Positions 43,754-55,258 of a stretch of DNA of 64,000 nucleotides are shown one piece after another. The position numbers and the translations under genes are program-made. Under the pieces are notes generated by a model, which worked only from the letters and a program-made list of their open reading frames with translations, was not told where the DNA came from and made no database searches. Where the stretch lies: positions 1 through 64,000 of the forward strand of contig JBAIAC010000220.1 of NCBI GenBank assembly GCA_037349315.1, written 5' to 3'. Each line of letters begins with the position of its first letter. Positions within the stretch are counted from its first letter, which is position 1. The stretch comes from Chelydra serpentina. Its lineage: Eukaryota; Chordata; Testudines; Chelydridae.

Positions 43754-44186
43754 TGTCACGGAGTGGGGGAATCAGGTCCTGCACCCCTCTTCCTGGGATT
43801 CAATGTGACTCTCAGCCAGCCAGTAGAACAGAAGGTTTATTAGGGTTGTGAGGAAAGAGTCCAAACAGAGCTTGTAAGTATGACCAGGACCCCTCAGCTG
43901 GGGCCTTCTGTGGGGCAGGGAGCTTAGACCCCGGCTCTGGGGCTCCCTGCGTTTCACCACCCAGCTCCAAACTGAGAAAAAAACAGCCAAACCTCCAGCA
44001 GACTCTTCCCCTCCCCCGGGGCCCCTCCTCTCGCCTTTTACCATTCTCCCAGCCAAAGGTGTCACCTCCCAGCCCCCGTCCTGGCTCATGTTACAGCCTC
44101 AGGTAAAGTCTCACATTCCCGATGCAGACTTCTCCAATGCAGCCAGCCTCCCAGGTCAAATCCATCTCGCTCTCTACTCTGTGACA
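43754..44186 (-). repeat. LTR of copy C (5' LTR in element sense)
   Basis: 433 bp, TGTCACGG to CTGTGACA, followed by the array sequence GAGGGTGAGGGTGGGGG shared with copy A's right flank. The matching 3' LTR is lost. Confidence 0.9.
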
Positions 44187-46059
44187 GAGGGTGAGGGTGG
44201 GGGTGGGGGTAAGGGTGAGGGTGGGGATGAGGGTGAGGGCGGGGGTGATGGTGAATGTGAGGTTGGGAGTTGGGTGGGGGTGAGGGTGATGGTGAGTGTG
44301 AGGGTGGGGACGTGGGTGGGGGTGAGGGTGAGGGTGAAGGTGGTGGGGGGGGTGAGGTTGTGGGTTCGGGTGCGGGTGAGAGTGAGGGTGAGGGTTAGAG
44401 TTAGGTTTTCGGTCAGGGTCAGAGTGAGGGTGATGGTGGGGGTGAGGGTGGGGGTAGGGGTTGGGATTAGGGTGGGGGTGAGGGTGGGTGTGGTGGTGAG
44501 GGTGAGGGTGGGAGTTGGATTGGGCGTTGGGCTGAGGGTAAGGGTGAGGGATGGGGTGGGTGTGTGAGTGAGGGTGAGGGTGTGCGTGGGGGTGGTTGTG
44601 ACGGTGAGCGTAAGGGTGGGGGTGGGGTTGTGCGTGGGCGTGGGTGTGTGTTTGAGGTTGAGGGTGAGGGTGATTGTGGGGGTGTGGGTGCAGGTTGGGT
44701 TGAGGGTAGTGTTGAGGATGAGGGTGATGATGAGGGTGAGGGTGGGAGTGGGGGTGGGGGTGAGGGTGAATGTGAGGGTGGGTGTGAGGGTGGAGGTGAG
44801 GATGAGGGTGAGGGTGAGTAGGAGGGTGGGGTGGGGTCAGGGTGAGGGTGAGGGTGAGATTGAGGGTGAGGGTGCGGCTGGGGCTGGGGGTGAGGTTGAG
44901 TGTGAGGGTTATGGTGGGGTTATGGTTTAGGGTGAGGGTGAGGCTAGGGATTTGGGTGGGGGTGGGGGTGAGGGTGAGATTGAGGGTGATTGTGCGAGTG
45001 GTAGTGAGGGTGTGGGTGAGGGTGGGGGTTTGGGTCGGAATTAAGATGAATGTCAGGGTGGGGGAGAGGGCGGGCATTGGGTTGGGGTTGAGGGTGAGGG
45101 TGAGGGTGGGAGTGGGGTGAGGGTGAGGCTTAGGGTGAAGGTGAATCTGGGGGTGAGGGTGACGGTGGGGGTGTGGGTGTGGGTGAGTTGAAGTTGGGGG
45201 TGGGGGTTGGGTTGAGGGTAGTGTTGAGGATGAGGGTGATGGTGAGGGTGAGGGTGGGAGTGGGGGTGGGTGTGAGGGTGACGGTGAGTGTGGGGGTGAG
45301 GGTGGGGGAAGGGAGAGGGTGAGGGTGACGGTTAGCGTCGGGCTGGGGTGAGGATGAGAGTGAGGGTGAGGAGGAGGGTGGGGGTGGGGGTCGGGGTGAG
45401 GGTGGGTGTGGGCTTGAAGGTGAGTGTGGGGGTGGGGGTGAGGTTGAGGGTGAGGGTGTGGGTGAGAGTGAGGGTGGGGGTGGAGGTGGGGGTGAGGGTG
45501 ATGGTGACCGTGGGCTTGGGGTTTAGGGTTAGTGTGAGTGCGGGGGTGGGGGTTTGGTGTGTGTGAGGGTGAGGGTGAGTGTTAGGGTTAGGGTTAGGAT
45601 GTGGCTGAGGGTGAGGGTGAGGGTGGGGTGGGGTTGCGGTGGGGGTTGGGGTTAGGGTGAGGGTGGGAGTGGAGGTTACTGTGAGGGTGCGGGTGAGGTT
45701 GGGGGAGGAGGTGGGGGTGAGGGAGAGGGGGAGGGGGAGGGAGAGGGTTAGGGTAGGGGTGGGGGTTCGGGTGAGGGTGGGGGTTGAGGTGTGAGTGACG
45801 GTGAAGGTGAGAGTGGGGGTGGAGAGGAGGGTGAGCGTAAGGGTGGGTGTGGGGTTGGGCGTGTGCCTGGTCCTGGGTATGAGTTTGTGGGTGAGGGTGA
45901 GGGTGATTGTGGGGCTTGAGGTAAGGCTGACGCTGATGGTGAGGTTGGGGGTGTGGGTGCGGGTGAGGCTGAGGGTGATGATGAGGGTGGGGTTTGGGGT
46001 GACGGTGAGGGTGAATTTGAGGGTGGGGGTGGGGGTGAGGTTGGGGGTTGGGAAGAGGG
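44187..46059 (+). repeat. Hexamer array, G-rich (block 2, left of SINE)
   Basis: Nearly collinear with 6605-8619 at the level of individual variant hexamers (for example TTAGAGTTAGGTTTTCGGTC in both). Contains the decayed TTAGGG run at 45582-45598. Confidence 0.93.
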
Positions 46060-46247
46060 GGGAGGGATAGCTCAGTGGTTTGAGCATTGGCCTGCTAAAC
46101 CCAGGGTTGTGAGTTCAATCCTTGAGGGGGCCATTTGGGGATCTGGGGCAAAAATTGGGGATTGGTCCTGCTTTGAGCAGGGGGTTGGACTAGATGACCT
46201 CCTAAGGTCCCTTCCAACCCTGATATTCTATGATTCTATGATTCTAT
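46060..46247 (+). mobile_element. tRNA-headed SINE with CR1 tail
   Basis: 188 bp. The head is tRNA-like with pol III box A (TAGCTCAGTGG, 46068-46078) and box B (GAGTTCAATCC, 46111-46121). The 3' part (TTGGTCCTGCTTTGAGCAGG to ATTCTATG octamers) is the CR1 3' end, as in turtle tRNA-CR1 SINEs. Flanked by GAAGAGGG on both sides (46052-46059, 46248-46255). The duplicate block lacks it at 8612-8619. Confidence 0.95.
46068..46121 (+). promoter_or_regulatory. RNA polymerase III boxes A and B of the SINE
   Basis: Box A TAGCTCAGTGG and box B GAGTTCAATCC, 33 bp apart, both close to consensus; transcription by pol III is plausible. Confidence 0.75.
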
Positions 46248-47660
46248 GAAGAGGGTGAGGGTGAGGGTGGGTGTGGAGGTGAGTGTCAGGGTGGGAGTGG
46301 GGGTGGAGGTAGAAGTCAGGGTGAGTTTGAGTGTGAGGGTGAGCGTGGGTGTAGGGGTGGGGGTGGGGATCGGGGTTAGGGTGAGGGTGGCGGTGGCGGT
46401 GGGGGTGAGGGTGAGGGTGGGGGAGGGGGTGAGGGTGAGTCTGGGGATGAGGGTGAGGGTTGGTGGAGGTGAGGGTGAGGGTGGGGGTTACGGTGGGGTT
46501 CGGGGTAGGGTTGAGGATGAGGGTTTGGGTGAGGTTGAGCGTGAGGGCGAGGGTGGTGGTGGGTGTGAGGATGAGCGTGAGTGAGAGCAGGAGGGTTGCG
46601 GTGGGGGTCGTGGTGAGGGTGAGGGTGGGCATGGGGTGGGCTTGCGGGTGAGTGTGGGGGACGGTATGGGGGGATGGGGAGGGTGAGGGTGGGGGTGGTG
46701 GTCGGGGTGAGGGTGATGGTGACGGTGGGCTTGGGGTTAGAGTGAGGGTGAGGGTAAGGGTGTGGTTGGGGGTGGGGGTTTGGGTGGGTGTCAGGGTGAG
46801 GGTGGGGTGGGGTTAGGGGTGAGGGTGAGGGTGAGTGTGAGTGTTGGGGTGTGAGTGGGGGTGAGGGTGTGAGTGGGGGTGGTGGTGAGGGTGTGCGTAA
46901 GGTTTGGGGTGGGGGTGGAGTTGTGCGTGGGCGTGATTTTGTGGTTGAGGTTGATTGTGGGGTTGGGGTAAGGGTGATGGTGATGGTGAGGTTGGGGGTG
47001 GGGTGGGGGTGCGGGTGGGGTTTGGAGTGAGGGTGAGGGTGGGGGTGGGGTTGGGGTTAGGGGTAGCGTTGAGGGTGAGGGTGAGGGTGAGGGTGGGGGT
47101 AAAGGTGAGGGTGAGCGTCAGGCTGGGGGTGAGGGTGAGGACGATGGCAAGGGTAGGGGTGGGAGTCAGGGTGAGGGTGGGGGTGGGGTCGGAGAGAGCG
47201 TGAGGGTGAGGGTGGGGGTGGGGTGCGGTTGAGGATGACGGACACGTTGAACTTGGGGTTTAGGGTAAAGGTGAGGCCGAGGGTGAGGGTGGGGGTGGGA
47301 GTGTGGTTGAGCGTGAGGGTGAGGGTGGGGGTGCGATTGAGGATGACGGTGATGGTGAACTTGGGGATTAGGGTAAAGGTGAGGGCGAGGGTGAGGGGTG
47401 AGGGTGGGGGTGGGGGTGCGATTGAGGATGACGTTGATGGTGAACTTAGGGGTTAGGGTAAAGGTGAGGGTGAGGGTGGGGGTGGGGTTTGGGGTGAGGG
47501 TTAGGGTTAGGGTGAGGGTGACAGTGGTGGGGGTGGGGGTGAGTGTGAGGATGACCGTGGGGGTGGGTGGGGGCGGGGGTTGCGGTTAGGGTTAGGGTGA
47601 GGGTGGGTGTGGGGGTCAGGGTGAGGGTGAGGGTGAGGGTGCGGGTGGGGGTGGTGCTGG
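46248..47660 (+). repeat. Hexamer array, G-rich (block 2, right of SINE)
   Basis: Continues the 8612-9920 counterpart with some deletions of array units relative to it. Ends at the switch GGTGCTGGTTACTCCAACCC. Confidence 0.92.
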
Positions 47661-49320
47661 TTACTCCAACCCCCACCTCCACACTCACTCTCACCCTAAC
47701 CGCAACCCCACCCCCACCCTCACCCTCACATCCCACCCACTCCCCCACACTCAAACTCACCCACACGCCCTCCCGCACCCCACCCTACCCCCAGCCTCAC
47801 CCACACCCTCACCCCCACCCTCACCCCCACCCCCACCCCCACTCTCACCCTCACGCTCACCCCCACTCCCACCACCACCCTCACCCTACCCCCAACCCCA
47901 CCTCCACCCCCACCCTGACCCTCGCCCTCGCCTGAACCCTCCCCGCTCACCCCCACCCCCACCCCCACCCTCACCCCGACCACCACTCTCAGCCTCCTCC
48001 TCACCCTCACCCTCATCTTCACCCCCACCCTCGCCCTCACCCGCAACCCCACTCTCATCCTCACCCCCACTGCCACCCCCACCATCACGCTCACCCTCAC
48101 CCTCTTCCCCACCCCCAACCCGACCCCACCCTCACCCTCACACTCACCATCACCCTCATCGTAACGCTCAACCTCACCCCCACCCGCACCCCCACCCCAC
48201 CCCCACCCTGACGATCACCCTCATCCTCACCCTCACCCCCACCCGCACCCTCACCCGAAACGCCGCACCCTCCGTAATCCTCACCCTAATCCAAAACCCA
48301 CCCCTCACCCACCCTCACCCTCATCCTCACGCCCACCCTCACCCAAACCGTAATCCTAACCCTCACCATCACCCTCACCTGCACCCCCACCCCCACCCCC
48401 AACCTCACCATCACCTTCACCCTTACCCCAACCCCCACAATCTTCCTCACAACCACACCCACACCCACGCACACCCCCACCCTTACACTCACTCTCACCC
48501 CCACCCCCACTCACTCCCTCAACCCTCACTCACACCCCAATTCTGACCCTCACGCCAACCCTCACCCCCACCCTCACCCTCTCGCTCACCCTCACCCACT
48601 CCCTCACCCGCAATCCCACTCTCATCCTCACCCCCACTGCCACCCCCACACTCACGCTCACCCTCACCCTCTTCCCCACCCCCAACCCGACCCCACCCTC
48701 ACCCTCACACTCACCATCACCCTCATCGTAACGCTCAACCTCACCCCCACCCCAACTCCCACCCCACCCTCACCCTCACGCTAACCCTAACTCCCAAACC
48801 CACCGTCACCATCACCCTCACCCTCACCCCCACACCAACCCGCAACCCTACCCTCACCCTCACAGCCATCCCCACCCTCACCCTAACCTTCACCCTCTAC
48901 CCCACCACCAGTGTCACCCTCCACGCACCCCCACCCCCACCATCTCCCCCACAGTCACCCTAACCCCGACCCACAAATCCACCCCCAACCTCACCCTCAC
49001 CCTAACCTCCACACCCACCCTCACCCCCACCCTAATCCCAACTGCTACCCCCACCCCAACCTCACCCCCAACCTCACCCTCACTCTGACCCTAACCGTAA
49101 CTCTAACTGTAACCATCACCCTCAGCCTCTACCGCACCGGAACCCCCACCCCCACCACCACCCTCAATCCCAACCCCACCCTCATCCTCTCCCCCAACAT
49201 CACCCCCCACCCTCAACCCCCAGTCTCACGCTAACATTCCCCCCATCCCCACCCTCACCGTAATGCACAAACTCACCCCCACCCTCACCGTAATGCACAA
49301 CCTCACCCCCACCCTCACCC
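47661..49320 (-). repeat. Hexamer array, inverted (block 2)
   Basis: C-rich on plus, counterpart of 9921-12600 but about 1 kb shorter. A module CTCATCGTAACGCTCAACCT is present near 48150 and 48723 (spacing about 570), and the GCCTGAACCCTCCCCGCTCA marker once at 47930 against three times in block 1. Confidence 0.92.
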
Positions 49321-49715
49321 TGGGATAGTGAGGGTGAGGGTGGTCGTGAGGGCGGGGGTGAGAGTGAGGGTGACAGTGAGGCTGAGGGTCGGGGTGTGGG
49401 TTGCAGTGAGTGTGCGGTTGTGGGTGAGGGTTTGGCTGAGGGTGGGGATGGGCGGTTTGGGTGGGGGTGAGTTTATGGGAGGGGGTGGGGGTGGGGGTGA
49501 GCGTGAGGGTGGGTGTGAGTTTACGGGTGAGCGTGAGGGTGAGGGTGACTGTTGGGGTGGGGGTTACAGTGAGGGTTGGGGTCGGGGTTAGGGTGAGGTT
49601 TAGGGTGAGGGTTACAGTCATGGTGTGGGTGAGATGGAGGGTGACAGTGGTGTGGGGGCTGAGGGTGAGGGTGGCGGTGTATTCAGGGATAGGTTGAGGG
49701 TGGGGGTTGGGGCTA
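49321..49715 (+). repeat. Hexamer array, G-rich, short segment before satellite S2
   Basis: Counterpart of 12601-13035, with the same junction GGGGCTAGGGATCTGTACC into satellite. Confidence 0.9.
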
Positions 49716-52460
49716 GGGATCTGTACCAGAAGCTCAGCAGTACAGCTAAATGGCTTTTCTCACTAATGGGCTGTACCAAATTCAAAGCAGTTCCTTTTAA
49801 AAGCTTTTGGAGGTGGATTACAGGAGAGGTTTGGCAGTAGCAGTGAACATTATTCATAGCGAGGTATTCTCAGGAAAGGAACTGTACCTAAAGCCAACCA
49901 GTGCAACATAACGGCTTTGGGAGGAGGATTCTATGTGTAATTGGTCTGTAGCAGTGAAAAGAATTGAAATGCTTTCTTTGGAATTTTCATCAACTAATAG
50001 ATACAAAAAGCGCAGTAGAACGTCTAACGGGCGTTTCAAAGAGGCTTCCAGGAGAAATTTGGAACTTGCAGTAAACAGGATTGAATTTATCGAAGTGAGG
50101 TATTCTCACGAACGGATCTCTACGAAAATCGCAGCACTACACTTATATATCTTTTGGAGATTCCAGGCGAGATTTGGCAGTAGCAGTGAACAGGGTTCAG
50201 TTATTCATAACGAGGTATTCTCACAAGCGGTACAGTAGGAACTGCCAAGCAGTGCAGCCTAATTGATTTCTAGGAAGATTCCTGGAGATATTTAGTTGTA
50301 GCAATTAAAAAATAGAAATGCTCTTTGTGAGGAATTTTCACGAACAAGAATCACAGCTGCAGATGTAACTGTCGTATTTTAAGAGGATTCCAGGATAAAT
50401 TTGGAACTTGCAGTGAAAAGAATTAAATTGTTCATTCTGAGGTATTCTTACGAAAGGATCTGTACCGAAATCGTAGCAATTCATTAAAATAGCTTTTGGA
50501 GGTGGATTACAGGAGTGATTTGGCAGTAGCAGTGAACAGGATTGAATTGTGTATTGCGAGGGATTCTTACGAACGGATTTGTACGAAAAGCAAACCAGTA
50601 GAGCATAATTGCTTTTGGAGGAGGATTCCACGAAAAATGTAGTTTTGGCAGTGAAAAAATTGAAATGCTCTTTGTGAGGCATTTTCACTAATCAATGTGC
50701 ACATGAACCGCAGCATGTCATCTAACTTGAGATGTAAGATATTTAAGATACCAGGTTAATTTGGGAATTTGCTGTGAACAGGATTGAATTCAACATTGTG
50801 ATGTATTCTCACGAACGGATCTGTACCAAAATCGCAGCATTACATTCTAATAGCTTTGGGAGGAGGATTCCAGGCGTGATTTGGAACTATCAGTGACCAG
50901 CATAATGGGTTTCTGAGGAGGATTCCAGGAGAAATTTAGTTGTAGCAGTGACAAAATTGAAATGATCTTTGTGAGGACTTTTCACGAAGAAGCCCAGCAG
51001 CATATTTAACTGGCGTTTTTAAGAGGATTCCCGGACAAATTTGGAACATGCAGTGAAAAGGCTTAAATTGTACATTGTGAGGTATTCTCACCAATAGATC
51101 TGTTCCAAAATCGCAGCATTACGCTTTAGGAGGTGGATTACAGGAGAGATTTGGCAGTAGCAGTGAACAGGATTTAATTATTCTTAGCGAGGTATTCTTA
51201 GAAAGGGATCTGTGACAAAATCGTAGCAGTACTTTTAAACACTTTTGGAGGAGGATTCCAGGCGAGATTTGGTAATATCAGTGACAAGGGCTGAATTGTT
51301 CATTGCGAGCTATTCTCACGAACGGATCTGTACGGAAGACCAACAAGTGCAGCATAATTACTCTTTGAGGGGGTTTCCAGGAGAAATGTAATTTTAGCAG
51401 TGAAAAAAATGTTCACGAACCGATATGTACACGATCTGTACACGGACCGATGTGTACACGATCGCTGCATCACATCTAACTGGAGTTTTTAAGAGGATTC
51501 CAGGATAAATTTGGAACTTGAGGTGAACACGATTGAATAGTTCATTGAGAGGTATTCACGAACGGATCTCTACGAAAAGCCAAGTGCCTCATAATGGCTT
51601 TTGGAGGAGGATTCCAGGTTAAATTTGTCTGTAGCGGTGAACAAAATTGAAATGTTTGTGAGGCATTTTCAAAAACTAATAGGTACAAATATCGCAGTAG
51701 AACATCTAACGGGCGTTTCATAGAGGCTTCCAGGAGAAATTTGGAACTTGCAGTGAACAGGATTGAATTGATCGCAGTGAGGTATTCTCACGAACGGATC
51801 TGTACCAAAATCGCAGCAGTACATTTAAATATCTTTTGGAGGAGGATTACAGGAGAGATTTGGCAGTAGCAGTGACGAGGGTTCAATTATTCAAAACGAG
51901 GTATTCTGACAAACTTAGTACGAAAAGCCAACCAGTGCAGCCAAATTTTTTTCTAGGAACATTACTGGAGAAATGTAGTTGTGGCAGTTAAAAAATTGAA
52001 ATGCTCTTTGTGAGGAAATTCACGAACAAGAAGCCCAGCAGCATATCTAAATCGCGTATTTTAAGAGGCTTCCAGGAAGAAATTGGAACTTGCAGTGAAA
52101 AGGATTAAAAAGTTCATTGTGAGGAATTCTCACGAATGGATCTGTACCAAAAGCGCAGCAGTACTTTCAAATAGCTTTTGTAGGTGGATTACAGGCAGTC
52201 AACACGGTTGAATTGTTCATTGCGAGGTATTCTTACGAACGGATCTGTACGAAAAGCCAAGTAGCGCATAACTGTTTTTGGAGGAGGATTCCAGGAGGAA
52301 ATTATTGTAGAAGGGAAAAAAATTGAAATGCTCTTTTGAGGAATTTTCACGAACCGATCACTGCAAGAAGCGAAGCAGCAAACCTAACGCGTTTTTAAGA
52401 GGATTCCAGGATAAATTTTGGAACTTTTTCTGAACAGGATTGAATTGTTCATTGCGCGGT
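49716..52460 (+). repeat. Satellite S2, about 119-bp monomers
   Basis: Same satellite and same entry and exit junctions as S1 but half as long. The first 200 bp match the start of S1; then it matches S1 from about 15870 on, so the 680-bp higher-order block is absent here. Contains a short local doubling ACCGATATGTACACGATCTG / ACCGATGTGTACACGATC near 51420-51465. Confidence 0.92.
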
Positions 52461-55258
52461 ATTGCGTGGGTGTGGGTTGGGGTTTGAGGGTGAGGGTGAT
52501 TGCGGGGGTGGGGTTGAGGGTGAGGTTGGGGGGTGGAGTTGGGGGAGGGGGTGAGGGTGAGGGTAATGGTGAGGGTGGGGTTTCGGGTGAGGGTGAGTGT
52601 AGGGGTGGGGTTGGGTTTGGCGGTTGGGGTGAGGGTGAGGTTGAGGGAGAGGGTTGGGGTGGGGGTGTGCGTGAGGGTGAGGGTTGGGTGGGGATTAGGA
52701 TGAGTGAGGGGTTGAGGCTCACAGTGATGGTGAGGGTGGGGGTGGGGTGGGGTTAAGGGTGAGGGTGAGGTTGGGGGGTGGGGTGGGGGGAGGGGGTGAG
52801 TGTGAGGGTGGGAGTGGGGGTGGGGTTGGTGGTGACGGTGAGGGTGAGAGTGAGGTTGGGGGTGGGGTTGGGGGTTTGGGTGTGGGTGACAGTGAGGGTG
52901 GGGGTGTGAGTGAGGGTGAGGGTGTGAGTGGGGGTGGGGGTGGGGGTGAGGGTAAGCATAAGGATGGGGATGGGGGTGTGCGTGTATGTGGGTGTGGGGT
53001 TGACGGTGAGGGTGAGGGCGATTTTGGGGGTTGGGGTAAGGGTGAGGGTGAGGTAGGTTGGGGGTGGGGGTGAGGGTGAGGGTGATGGTGACGGTGATGT
53101 TTGGGGTGAGGGTGAGGGTGAGGATTAGGGTGGGGGTGGTGGGTGAGAGTGGTGGTTGGGGTGAGGGTGAGGTTGAGGGTGAGGTTGAGGGTTAGGATTT
53201 GAGTGAGTGTGAGAGTGACGGTGAGTGTGAGTGTGAGGGTGAGGTTGAGCGTTATGGAGAGGGTCAGGGTGAGGGTGCGGGTGAGAGTGAGGGTGGGAGT
53301 GGGGTGAAGGTGAGGGTGGGAGTGGGGGTGAGGGTGTGGGTGAGGAGCAGGGTGTGGGTGGGGGTCAAGGTGAGGGTGACGGTGGGGGTGGGGGTGGGGC
53401 GAGGGTGAGGGTGAGGGAGGGACTGGGGTTGGGGGTGAGGGTGAGGGTTAAGGTGGGGTTTGGGTTTAGGGTGAGGGTGAGGGTTGGGGTTTGGGTGGGG
53501 GTGGGGGTGAGGGTGAGAGTGAGGTTGATTGTGCGAGTGGGAGTGAGGGTGTGGGTGTGTATGGGGGTGTGGGTCGAGGTTAGGATGAGGGTGAGGGTGG
53601 GGGAGAGGGCGGGGTAGGGTTGGGGTTGAGGCTGAGGGTGAGGGTGGGGGTGCTGTGAAAGTGAGGTTTAGGGTGAAGGTGAGTCTGGGAGTGAGGGTGA
53701 GGATGGTGGTGGGGGTGGGGGAGAGGGTAGGGTTGAGGATGGAGGTGAGGGTGGTGGTGGGATTGGGGTTGCGGGTGAGGGTGGAAGTGTGGGTGGGGGT
53801 GAGGGTGACGGTGGGGGTGAGCGTGGGGGTAAGGGAGAGTGTGAGGGTGAGCGTGAGCATCGGGCTGGGGTGAGGGTGATTTTGAGTGTGAGGGGGACGG
53901 TGGGGGTGGGGGTGAGGATGAGGGTGAGGATGAGGGTGAGGGTGAGGAGGAGGGTGGGGGTGCGCATGAGGATCAGTGTGAGTGTGAGGAGGAGGGTGGG
54001 GTTTGGGGTGAGTGTGAGGTTGAGGGTGAGGGTGAGTGTTAGGATTAGGGTGAGGGTGAGGGTCGGGGTGGGGTGAGTGTGAGGCTGAGGGTGAGGGTGA
54101 GTGTTAGGATTAGGGTGAGGGTGAGGGTGACGGTGGGGGTGAGCGTGGGGGTAAGGGAGATTGTGAGGGTGAGCGTGAGCATCGGGCTGGGGTGAGGGTG
54201 ATTTTGAGTGTGAGGGGGACGGTGGGGGTGGGGGTGAGGATGAGGGTGAGGATGAGGGTGAGGATGAGGGTGAGGGTGAGGAGGAGGGTGGGGTTGCGCG
54301 TGAGGATCAGTGTGAGTGTGAGGAGGAGGGTGGGGTTTGGGGTGAGTGTGAGGTTGAGGGTGAGGGTGAGTGTTAGGATTAGGGTGAGGGTGAGGGTCGG
54401 GGTGGGGTGAGTGTGAGGCTGAGGGTGAGGGTGAGTGTTAGGATTAGGGTGAGGGTGAGGGTGGGGGTGGGGTGAGTGTGAGGCTGAGGGTGAGGGTGGG
54501 GGTGGAGTGGCGGTTGGGGTTGGTTTTCGGCTGGGGGTGGGGGTGGAGGTTACGGTGAGGGTGAGGGTGGGAGTGGGGGTGGGAGTGGTGGTGAGGGTGA
54601 GGGTGAGGGTGGGGGTTGGGGTGAGGGTGGGGTTGGGTTGTGAGTGTGGTGTGAGTGGGGGTGGGGGTGAGGGTGAGCGTAAGTTTGCAGGTCGGGTTGG
54701 GATTGGGGGTGTGCCTTGTCGTGGGTATGGGTTTGTGGGTGATGGTGAGAGTGATTGTGGGGGTTGGGGTAAGGGTGAGGGTGATGGCGAGGTTGGGGGT
54801 GGGGTTGGGGATGAGGGTGATGGTGATGGTGTGGTTTGGGGTGACGGTGAGGGTGAGTTTGTGGGTGGGGGTTGGGTTGGGGGTTGTGTTGAGGGTGAGG
54901 GTGGGGGTTGGAGTGGGGAGGAGGGGGAGGGTTAGGGTGTGGGTGGGGGTAAGGGCTGGGGTGGGGTGGGGGTTGGGATGAGGGGGGTGTGGGTGTGGGG
55001 GGGTGAGGTTGAGGGTGGGGGTGAGGTTGAGGGTGAGGGTGGAGGTGGGAGGGTGGGTGTGGGGTGGTGGTGTGAGTGAGGGTGTGGGTGGGGGTGAGGG
55101 TGAGGGTGTGTGGGGGGGTGGGGGTGAGGGTGGGCGGTGGGGTTGGGGGTTGGGGTGAGAGTGAGGGTGAGTTTTATTGTGAGGGTAGGGGTGAGGGTGA
55201 GGGTTAGGGTTTCGGGTTAGGATTAGGGTTAGGGATAGGGATAGGATTAGGGGTGATG
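52461..55258 (+). repeat. Hexamer array, G-rich, with a 322-bp tandem duplication
   Basis: GCGTGAGCATCGGGCTGGGG occurs at 53851 and 54173 with matching sequence on both sides (GATTTTGAGTGTGAGGGGGA, GTTAGGATTAGGGTGAGG), giving a direct repeat of 322 bp. The right end has denser TTAGGG-like units (GGTTAGGATTAGGGTTAGGG) before the inverted satellite. Confidence 0.92.

Larger units (their letters stand above)
35816..44186 (-). mobile_element. Ty3/Gypsy (Gmr1-like) retrotransposon, copy C, truncated and interrupted
   Basis: Minus-strand element in two pieces, 35816-36479 (RT) and 40277-44186 (integrase tail to 5' LTR), separated by the plus-strand LTR element 36480-40276. GGGAC at 36475-36479 and again at 40277-40281 is the 5-bp duplication made by that insertion. 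The 3' end (rest of RT, RNase H and 3' LTR) is missing at the array junction 35815/35816. The gag-integrase half is nearly identical to copy A, whereas the RT piece has many private differences. Confidence 0.92.
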
